Below are positions 57,902 to 64,000 of a stretch of DNA of 64,000 bases, piece after piece. The DNA lies in the NCBI RefSeq assembly GCF_030440595.1, contig NZ_CP047452.1, positions 868,001 through 932,000 of the forward strand, given 5' to 3'. How positions within the stretch are numbered: the stretch's first letter is position 1; each line of letters starts with the position of its first letter. A program made the position numbers and the translations under genes. The notes under the pieces were generated by a model. It did not search any database and had not been told where the DNA came from. It was given only the letters and a program-made list of their open reading frames with translations. The stretch comes from Corynebacterium glucuronolyticum DSM 44120 (GTDB taxonomy: Bacteria > Actinomycetota > Actinomycetes > Mycobacteriales > Mycobacteriaceae).

Positions 57902-59314
57902 TTAGTTCTCTGCTTTGCGTGCGTTGGCACGTGCGGCAGCTTCGGCGGCTGGGGTGCCGGGTCGTTTGGCCTGCACCCAACCTTCGATATTGCGTTGTTT
58001 GCCACCGGAGACCACGAGGGCCCCTGCTGGCACGTCTTCCTTGATCACTGTACCCGCACCGGAATATGCTCCATCACCGACGTTGACCGGTGCGACGAAC
58101 ATGGTGTCGGAGCCGGTGCGGACGTGGTCACCAACGGTGGTGTGGTGCTTGTTGACGCCGTCGTAGTTCACGAAGACGCTGGAGGCGCCGATGTTGGAGA
58201 ACTTGCCGACGGTTGCGTCACCGATGTAGGTCAGATGTGGCACCTTGGAGCCCTCCCCGATGGTGGCCTTCTTCGCCTCAGTGAACCCGCCGAGCTTGGC
58301 ATCCTTGCCAAGGTCAGTGCCAGGTCGGATGTAGGTGAACGGCCCCACGGTGGCACCGGGGCCGATGTGGGAGTCGAACCCGTGGGTCCGTACAACGGAG
58401 GCGCCCTCGTCGATAGTCATGTTTGTGAGGGTGGTATCAGGGCCGATCTCACAGTTGTCTGCGATACTCGTTGTGCCGCGCAGCTGGGTTCCCGGGTAGA
58501 TCGTGACATCCTTGCCAATGGTGACATCGGCATCAATGAAGGTAGTGTCTGGGTCGATGAGGGTGGCTCCGTCGCACATGGCCTGTTCGCAGCGCCTGCG
58601 GTTAAATTCCTTGTTCATCGCGGCCAGCTGCACGCGGTCGTTAACACCGGCGACGAGGAGCTCGTCGTCGAGATGGAAGGCGTGCGCGTCCGCAGTCTGC
58701 TCAACAACATCGGTGAGGTACAGCTCTCCTTGCGCGTTGTTGGTGTCTAGCTTTTCGACGGCATCCCTCAGCAATGCGGCATCGAACGCGTACACGCCGG
58801 AGTTCACCTCGTTGATCTGGCGTTCACTGTCAGTGGCATCTTTTTCCTCAACGATGCGGTCGACGCTGCCGTCGGCAAGCCGGATGATGCGACCGTATCC
58901 GTGCGGATCGGGGGCGGTCGTAGTGACGACCGTTGCGCCGGAGGCGTGCACCTCGTCAAGAGTAGTAAGCGTGTCGGTGTCAAGCAGCGGAACGTCCGAG
59001 GTGGTGACGATGACGGTGCCGGAGAAGTCATCGGGAATCGCGGTCAGCCCGATGCGGACGGCATCGCCCGTGCCCTTTTGTTCCTCCTGCACGACCGTCG
59101 TTGTGGGAATACCGATGGCTTCGATGGCCGCCTCTACCTGATCCCTTCCGTGCCCGATGACGGTAACAAGGTGGGTGGGGTGTAGTCCGTTGGCGGCGTG
59201 GAGGGCATGCGACAGCATGCTGCGCCCGCCGACCTCGTGCAGCATTTTGGGACGTGCGGACTTCATACGAGTGCCCTGTCCTGCGGCCAGGATGATTACG
59301 GCGGTCTGTGTCAC
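57902..59314 (-). CDS. glmU: Bifunctional GlcN-1-P acetyltransferase / GlcNAc-1-P uridylyltransferase
   Basis: Makes UDP-GlcNAc for peptidoglycan. N-terminal uridylyltransferase domain ([26 protein letters not shown]) and C-terminal left-handed beta-helix with hexapeptide repeats ([31 protein letters not shown]), including [11 protein letters not shown] and the acetyltransferase His. 470 aa from GTG 59314, chosen because AAAGG lies 6 bases upstream; a longer frame to 59380 has no support. Confidence 0.94.
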   Translation of the reverse strand: MTQTAVIILAAGQGTRMKSARPKMLHEVGGRSMLSHALHAANGLHPTHLVTVIGHGRDQVEAAIEAIGIPTTTVVQEEQKGTGDAVRIGLTAIPDDFSGTVIVTTSDVPLLDTDTLTTLDEVHASGATVVTTTAPDPHGYGRIIRLADGSVDRIVEEKDATDSERQINEVNSGVYAFDAALLRDAVEKLDTNNAQGELYLTDVVEQTADAHAFHLDDELLVAGVNDRVQLAAMNKEFNRRRCEQAMCDGATLIDPDTTFIDADVTIGKDVTIYPGTQLRGTTSIADNCEIGPDTTLTNMTIDEGASVVRTHGFDSHIGPGATVGPFTYIRPGTDLGKDAKLGGFTEAKKATIGEGSKVPHLTYIGDATVGKFSNIGASSVFVNYDGVNKHHTTVGDHVRTGSDTMFVAPVNVGDGAYSGAGTVIKEDVPAGALVVSGGKQRNIEGWVQAKRPGTPAAEAAARANARKAEN

Positions 59315-59416
59315 GGTGCGCCTTTCATTCACGTGTGTAACAAAATCCACCCCATTGTACGACCTGACTACAGAGGGCACGGAATAGTCCTACATTTGGA
59401 GGAACCCAGTCTTCAT

Positions 59417-59446
59417 CGCCATGGTGGTGCCTTCACCACCATGGCG
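59417..59446. repeat. Perfect 13-bp inverted repeat upstream of the second copper oxidase
   Basis: CGCCATGGTGGTG (59417-59429), loop CCTT, CACCACCATGGCG (59434-59446). It has no T tail on either strand, so it is not a standard terminator. It lies 44 bases before the ATG at 59490, in the promoter region between glmU and the oxidase gene. Confidence 0.9.
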
Positions 59447-59489
59447 GTACCCCTAATGTGAAAGAAAAGGTTTAGACTGTGTAGTAGTT

Positions 59490-61121
59490 ATGGCACGAAG
59501 ATTTAAAAACCCCAGGTATACGGGTGATCGACGCGGCGGTGCGGGCGTAAGCTCGGCCGCCGGTAAAACTATGGTCTCTCGTCGATCGGTGCTGAAAACT
59601 CTCAGTGCGATCCCTCTGGTTGGTTTAGTGGGGGCGGGGTGTACCCCCACTGTGCGTGGTTACGGTGGTGAGCCGCGCCCGTTGCCCATCCCCCCATTGG
59701 CGCAAACAGAAATGCGTGATGGTGTGGAATGGTCGGCCATCGAGGCGCAAGCCGGAATGACAAATATTCTCCCGGATGTTCAGACTCCTACGTGGGGTTT
59801 CAACGGGACATTCTTGGGACCTACGCTCCGGTTCACCCGCGGACACAAGGTCGGTGTGCAGGTCACCAACTCCTTGGACGAGATGACCACGGTCCACTGG
59901 CACGGCATGATCGTGCCCGGCGAGTGCGACGGTGGACCGCACTTGCCCATCGAGCCGGGGGAAACGTGGGAACCCTCGTGGGAAATTGAAAACCATGCGA
60001 GCACCTTGTGGTACCACCCGCACCCGCACGGTGTGACGGGGTTGCATGCGTATAGGGGGTTGGCGGGGATGATCATCATCGACGATGACAACCCCGCAGC
60101 GGAAAAGTTGCCGCATGACTACGGGGTGGATGACATCCCGTTGGTGTTAACAGATATTCGTTTTAACGAAGATGGCACCCGCGACGAGACCGATTTGCCG
60201 GACTTGGGCCTTCTAGGGGATGTGCCCCTGGTGAACGGTATTACCAACGCGCACTTTGACGCGCCTCGTCGTCGCGTTCGCTTCCGCATCCTTGACGGTT
60301 CGACGATGCGCATGTTTAACCTGGAACTGTCCGGGAAGAAGCAGTTCACTGTCATTGCTTCAGAGGGTGGGTACCTCAATAACCCCCTGCCGGTTGAGCG
60401 GATTCCCATGAGCCCCGGCGAGCGCGTGGAAGTTGTTGTTGATCTTGAGCCGGGGGAGAAGGTGACGCTGAAGGCGACCCCGTTCCCGGATAAGTTGGAT
60501 GTGCCGGATGATGAGGGGACCCCGGACTTCGGCCTGAAGGATGCTTTCACTCTCTTGACAATTACGGGCCCGGCTGAGGATGCGCCTGTCCCCGGTGACC
60601 TGCCACGGGACATGAATCCCAGCGCAGAGGAGATACCTGACTTGTCGGGTGCGCCGACTCGTGAGTTCGGGTTGAAGGGGTTCCGCATCAACGATGAGGT
60701 CATGGATATGCAACGGGTGGATTTCACCGTTGACCATGACCACTGGGAGGTGTGGACGTTCTCAAACTATGACACGGACTGGCTTCACAACATGCACGTG
60801 CACGATACGCAGTTCCGTATTCTCTCGTTGAAGAATACGAAGTCGCTTGTTATGACACGTGGGTGGAAAGACACTATTCTCTTGCCGCCGAATGCGTATG
60901 CCAAGGTCGCCGTTCGTTTTACGAATAAATACACCTCAACGCGGTGGCCCTACATGTACCACTGCCACATGCTGTATCACGAGGACATGGGCATGATGGG
61001 GCAGTTCTTGGTGACTAAGCCGGGCGAACTCCCGGATTCAGTTATGGGTAACGGCGATCAGGGCAACTCCAAGGACGCAGCCCGCACGGGTCAGTCTGAC
61101 TACGCGCGCCATAGGCATTAG
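59490..61121 (+). CDS. Tat-exported multicopper oxidase, paralogue 2
   Basis: Second copper oxidase, about half identical by eye to the one at 14691. A 27-residue leader precedes the twin-arginine motif SRRSVLKTL; the hydrophobic core ends with a lipobox-like GAGC. Copper ligands: VHWHG, WYHPHPHG, NMHVHD and HCHMLYHEDMGMM. 543 aa, with a tail DYARHRH that is His-rich, like the HHH end of paralogue 1. The stop codon lies inside a 14-bp tandem duplication. Role: copper or iron detoxification at the surface, inferred. Confidence 0.91.
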   Translation: MARRFKNPRYTGDRRGGAGVSSAAGKTMVSRRSVLKTLSAIPLVGLVGAGCTPTVRGYGGEPRPLPIPPLAQTEMRDGVEWSAIEAQAGMTNILPDVQTPTWGFNGTFLGPTLRFTRGHKVGVQVTNSLDEMTTVHWHGMIVPGECDGGPHLPIEPGETWEPSWEIENHASTLWYHPHPHGVTGLHAYRGLAGMIIIDDDNPAAEKLPHDYGVDDIPLVLTDIRFNEDGTRDETDLPDLGLLGDVPLVNGITNAHFDAPRRRVRFRILDGSTMRMFNLELSGKKQFTVIASEGGYLNNPLPVERIPMSPGERVEVVVDLEPGEKVTLKATPFPDKLDVPDDEGTPDFGLKDAFTLLTITGPAEDAPVPGDLPRDMNPSAEEIPDLSGAPTREFGLKGFRINDEVMDMQRVDFTVDHDHWEVWTFSNYDTDWLHNMHVHDTQFRILSLKNTKSLVMTRGWKDTILLPPNAYAKVAVRFTNKYTSTRWPYMYHCHMLYHEDMGMMGQFLVTKPGELPDSVMGNGDQGNSKDAARTGQSDYARHRH

Positions 61122-61139
61122 TCGGTAGGCATTAATCGG
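61112..61139. repeat. 14-bp tandem duplication spanning the stop codon
   Basis: TAGGCATTAGTCGG (61112-61125), then TAGGCATTAATCGG (61126-61139). The first copy contains the last codons and the TAG of the copper oxidase gene. Confidence 0.85.
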
Positions 61140-61257
61140 TTTTTATTAGGCGGTTTTGCTGGTTCGCGCGCCAGCGCACGCGCCTGCGCAGTGCGCGCGT
61201 AACCCGGTGTCGGGGCGACTTTTCCTACCTAAGCCCCCTCGATTTCTAGTGATCGTG

Positions 61258-61290
61258 AAAAAACGGCCCCGCTCTGTGTGAGCGGGGCCG
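61258..61290 (-). terminator. Terminator of tRNA-Gln
   Basis: On the minus strand CGGCCCCGCT, loop CACACAG, AGCGGGGCCG, TTTTTT. Perfect stem. Confidence 0.93.
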
Positions 61291-61298
61291 GATACTTG

Positions 61299-61369
61299 CT
61301 TCCCCGCCAGGACTCGAACCTAGAATGTCGGTACCAAAAACCGAAGTGTTGCCATTACACCACGGGGAA
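61299..61369 (-). tRNA. tRNA-Gln (anticodon TTG)
   Basis: 71-base cloverleaf on the minus strand: acceptor TTCCCCG/CGGGGAA, D stem GTGT/ACAC, anticodon stem TCGGT/ACCGA with loop TTTTGGT, T arm CTAGGTTCGAGTCCTGG, discriminator G as expected for glutamine. CCA is not encoded. Confidence 0.95.
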
Positions 61370-61453
61370 CTACAGCGTCTTTACACATTACAACATGACA
61401 ACCGTGGAATGCACATCGCCCGTTGGGAGGGCAACGGGGGCGAATGGAACGGC

Positions 61454-61459
61454 TATGAT
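61454..61459 (+). promoter_or_regulatory. -10 element of the leaderless TetR gene
   Basis: TATGAT, 7 bases before ATG 61467. There is no ribosome binding site and no clear -35. Confidence 0.55.
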
Positions 61460-61466
61460 TTATTGC

Positions 61467-62126
61467 ATGGCACGAAAGAGGATGACAGGTGAGCAACGGC
61501 GCGAGCAGCTTCTGCGCATTGGGCTGTCGTTGTTTTCTGAGCGGGGGCTCGACGGGACATCGATGGAAGAAATCTCCTCCCGGGCCGGTGTAAGCAAGCC
61601 TGTGGTCTACGAACACTTCGGGTCAAAGGAGAAGCTCTACGCCGAGGTAGTCAAGCGCGAAGTGACACACCTCAAAGAGCTGACTGAAGAGGCCATGGTC
61701 GAGGGCAGTTCACGGTACCGCATCGAAAAGGTGACCCTGACTCTGCTGACCTACGTGGAAGAACACCCAGATGGGTTCCGCATTCTTGTACGCGACGTTC
61801 CGCTGGAGGAAGAGAAGAGTTTTTCCACCCTGTTGGGGGAGGTCACCAACCGTGCGTCGGCCTACCTAGCAGAGTCCTTTAAACGGACGAACTTGGATCC
61901 TTCTTTTGCCGCCCTTTACGCGCAGGCACTGGTAGGCATGATTTCGGGGACGGCCCAGTGGTGGCTGGACGTGCGGGAGCCAGCGAAGGAAGTGGTGGCC
62001 GCCCACATCGTCAACCTGTGCTGGAACGGGCTGAAAGACATGGAGGCTGCTCCGTCGCTGAAATTATTGGCCTCGGACACCAAGAGCGGGGAAGGCCACA
62101 TCTCCGCGCCGGATGCTGCCGTATAG
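61467..62126 (+). CDS. TetR-family transcriptional regulator
   Basis: 219 aa. N-terminal helix-turn-helix: KRMTGEQRREQLLRIGLSLFSERGLDGTSMEEISSRAGVSKPVVYEHFGSKEKLYAEVV. The C-terminal domain is helical, with a conserved WWLDVREPAKEVVAAHIVNLCWNGL. ATG 61467 is chosen on the -10 just before it; the frame continues upstream through the tRNA gene and cannot be coding there. It precedes mfd by 66 bases. Targets unknown; the copper oxidase is a nearby candidate. Confidence 0.88.
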   Translation: MARKRMTGEQRREQLLRIGLSLFSERGLDGTSMEEISSRAGVSKPVVYEHFGSKEKLYAEVVKREVTHLKELTEEAMVEGSSRYRIEKVTLTLLTYVEEHPDGFRILVRDVPLEEEKSFSTLLGEVTNRASAYLAESFKRTNLDPSFAALYAQALVGMISGTAQWWLDVREPAKEVVAAHIVNLCWNGLKDMEAAPSLKLLASDTKSGEGHISAPDAAV

Positions 62127-62149
62127 TGCATAGTCGGTGCATCCGCGCG

Positions 62150-62155
62150 TATAGT
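62150..62155 (+). promoter_or_regulatory. Candidate -10 of mfd
   Basis: TATAGT, giving a short leader that includes the AGAAGGGGAG ribosome binding site (62173-62182). Confidence 0.4.
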
Positions 62156-62192
62156 GGCGTGGTTTCCAAATAAGAGAAGGGGAGATGTAGCT

Positions 62193-64000
62193 GTGCCGAC
62201 GCTGAGCGGTGTGTTGTCCGTTGCACGCAAAGATCGGGCGATCGCGGGGGCGGTGAAAAACCTCGGGGAGGAAACTCTCCACATCACCGCGCCTGATGAG
62301 GTGCGCCCGTGGCTTGTTGGTGCGCTGTCGGCGCATGTGCCGTTGCTTGTTGTGACGGCCAGTGGCCGGGAGGCAGAAGACCTCACTGCGGAGCTTACAG
62401 CCATGATGGGAGACAAGGTCATGTACTACCCGTCATGGGAGACGCTGCCACACGAGCGCTTGAGCCCCGGTGTGGATATCATCGGCCAGCAGGCGAAAGT
62501 GCTTCACCACCTGGATTCCCTAGACGTGGTAGTTACCGCCGCACGAGGACTCGCCCAACCCCTGGTAAACGAGGTGACGGGTCGGGATCCGGTGACAGTT
62601 ACAGTGGGGGAGGACTACCCCTTTGAAGAGCTAATCGATTCCCTTGTCTTTCGCTCCTACTCCCGCGTCGACCTTGTTGCTGCTCGCGGTGAGTTCGCCG
62701 TGCGTGGCGGCATCATCGACATTTTCCCCACAACCGCCAATAACCCAGTGCGCGTGGAATTTTGGGGCGATGAGGTAACCGAGATCACCACCTTTGCGGT
62801 GGCTGATCAGCGCACCTATTCGGATGGCCAACTGAAAAAAGTTGATCTCTACCCGGCGCGCGCGTTGCCGATCACGGATGAAATCAAAAAGAGAGCGGAA
62901 GCGCTCGCGCGAACCTACGGCGGCAACCAGGCGCTTGCACAGATCGTCGGCAAGGTTGCCGAGGGCATATCGGCGGACGGGATGGAGACCCTCATCCCGG
63001 TGCTGACGGATTCACCGCTCGTAACAATCGTCGACAAACTGCCGGAAGGCGCGCACGTCCTGCTTGTAGATCCAGAGCGGATCCGGACCCGCGTGGGCGA
63101 CCTGAAAGCAACAGACACCGAATTCCTCGAAGCGGGGTGGGAATTGGCGGCGATGGGAGGCGACGGCCCCGTCGACCACAAGGATCTTGACCTCGAGCCC
63201 TCGAGTTACCGCTCCCTCGAATCCCTTGAGGTAACCGCGCGTGAGCACGAAATCCCGCTGTGGACGTTGACCCCACCGGGGATGATGGCCAGCGACGATG
63301 CGGAGACTCTTCCCCTCAGCTTCGGAGACCTCGTACGGCCACGCGGAGATGAAAAGAAGATCTCCCAGCTCATGGAGCAGCTTCTCGCACACACCTTAGC
63401 CGGAGGCGCTGCGGTTTACATCTCCCCACAGAAAGCCAACTGTGCCCGGTTTGGAGACAAGCTCCACGAGCGAGGCATCGCGCATGTCCAGGGCACAGAG
63501 GGCATGAAGCCGAAGGCCGGAGCGGTCACCATTTACCAGGCTTTTTCCCACAACGGTGTAGTGTTCGTCCCACAGGATAGCGAGACACCGCTGGTTGTGG
63601 TGACGGAGACGGACGTGACCGGTAACCGTGTCGGCGACATCGCCGGGGCGAAGCGTCGCAAAGCCAAAAAGCGCAACCGTGTGGACCCACTGGCGCTGAC
63701 CGCTGGCGACTATGTCGTGCATGAAACGCACGGCATTGGCCGGTTTGTGAAGATGACCGAACGTGAGGTGCGCACCGGCGACGACACCTCCCGCCGCGAG
63801 TACATCGTGCTCGAGTACGCACCCAGCAGGCGCGGTGGCCCTCCCGATCAGCTGTACGTCCCCATGGACTCCCTCGACCTGCTCAGCAAGTACGTGGGCG
63901 GGGAGAAGCCGACGGTGTCCAAGATGGGGGGCGCCGATTGGAAGAAGACGAAGAAGAAAGCCCGCAGTGCGGTCAAGGAGATCGCAGCGGAGCTCGTCGA
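62193..64000 (+). CDS. mfd: Transcription-repair coupling factor Mfd, 5' half
   Basis: Removes RNA polymerase stalled at DNA lesions and recruits UvrA. The first 602 codons are present; the gene runs off the window. UvrB-like N-terminal domains: MYYPSWETLPHERLSPGVDIIGQQAKVLHHL and EFAVRGGIIDIFP. The RNA polymerase-interacting domain (CarD-like) is near the end: LTAGDYVVHETHGIGRF, YIVLEYAP, LYVPMDSLDLLSKYVG. The helicase motifs lie beyond the window. GTG 62193 has AGAAGGGGAG at good spacing. Confidence 0.95.
   Translation, partial: MPTLSGVLSVARKDRAIAGAVKNLGEETLHITAPDEVRPWLVGALSAHVPLLVVTASGREAEDLTAELTAMMGDKVMYYPSWETLPHERLSPGVDIIGQQAKVLHHLDSLDVVVTAARGLAQPLVNEVTGRDPVTVTVGEDYPFEELIDSLVFRSYSRVDLVAARGEFAVRGGIIDIFPTTANNPVRVEFWGDEVTEITTFAVADQRTYSDGQLKKVDLYPARALPITDEIKKRAEALARTYGGNQALAQIVGKVAEGISADGMETLIPVLTDSPLVTIVDKLPEGAHVLLVDPERIRTRVGDLKATDTEFLEAGWELAAMGGDGPVDHKDLDLEPSSYRSLESLEVTAREHEIPLWTLTPPGMMASDDAETLPLSFGDLVRPRGDEKKISQLMEQLLAHTLAGGAAVYISPQKANCARFGDKLHERGIAHVQGTEGMKPKAGAVTIYQAFSHNGVVFVPQDSETPLVVVTETDVTGNRVGDIAGAKRRKAKKRNRVDPLALTAGDYVVHETHGIGRFVKMTEREVRTGDDTSRREYIVLEYAPSRRGGPPDQLYVPMDSLDLLSKYVGGEKPTVSKMGGADWKKTKKKARSAVKEIAAELV

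Overview
This window reads as a stretch of conserved chromosome from a Corynebacterium of roughly 58-60% G+C (estimated by eye). The main evidence is gene order. From memory, chorismate mutase / PcrA / M23 peptidase / PerM / purN-purH, then mprAB-pepD-moaB2, then galU / MoeA-family / rimJ / membrane protein, then pmt / rsmI / metG / tatD / rpf2 / rsmA / ispE, then rplY / prs / glmU / mfd, matches the C. glutamicum and M. tuberculosis arrangement. The betaine carrier, the Rpf2 architecture (DUF348 plus G5 plus Rpf domain) and many apparently leaderless genes fit that genus. No phage, insertion sequence, CRISPR array, rRNA or replication origin was seen. All names come from reading translations and motifs; no database search was possible.

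Layout. 1-6.2 kb: end of nadC and a five-component peptide ABC transporter operon. 6.4-14.5 kb: chorismate mutase, PcrA helicase, a secreted M23 endopeptidase, the PerM-like membrane protein and purN-purH. 14.7-17.1 kb: a copper oxidase and a CitE-like lyase. 17.6-19.6 kb: two divergent ribosomal protein operons made only of cysteine-poor, zinc-independent types. 20-24 kb: MprA/MprB-like two-component system, PepD-like protease and MoaB2-like protein. 24-26.5 kb: SAF-domain protein, a putative LPLTG surface protein and 5-formyl-THF cyclo-ligase. 26.5-30.7 kb: galU, a MoeA-family protein with eroded molybdenum motifs (Glp-like), rimJ-like, its GlpR-like membrane partner and tRNA-Ala. 31-39 kb: DoxX, a zinc-finger membrane protein, Pmt, RsmI, BetP and MetG. 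39-48.8 kb: acetyltransferase, TatD, Rpf2, RsmA, IspE, an ABC-F protein, a small monooxygenase, a HIBYL-CoA hydrolase-like protein and a membrane protein. 48.9-64 kb: a protein of unknown function, two TetR regulators, PrfC, a dicarboxylate carrier, L25, a desaturase-like flavoprotein, Prs, GlmU, a second copper oxidase, tRNA-Gln and the first half of mfd.

Two functional themes cut across the map. One is growth of the cell wall and division: M23 peptidase, PerM-like protein, Rpf2, Glp/GlpR-like pair, GalU, GlmU and BetP. Repeated GTTAC/GTAAC motifs upstream of the M23 gene, rpf2 and betP suggest shared control by MtrA. The second is stress at the envelope: MprAB-PepD, two Tat-exported copper oxidases and the zinc-free ribosomal proteins.

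The most unusual structural feature is a set of short perfect or near-perfect tandem repeats (11-26 bp units, unrelated in sequence) that mostly sit just 3' of stop codons. The best candidates for a second look are the Glp/GlpR-like pair, a 14-codon upstream ORF that overlaps the mprA start, the MtrA-like motif set, the LPLTG protein, and these 3' repeats.
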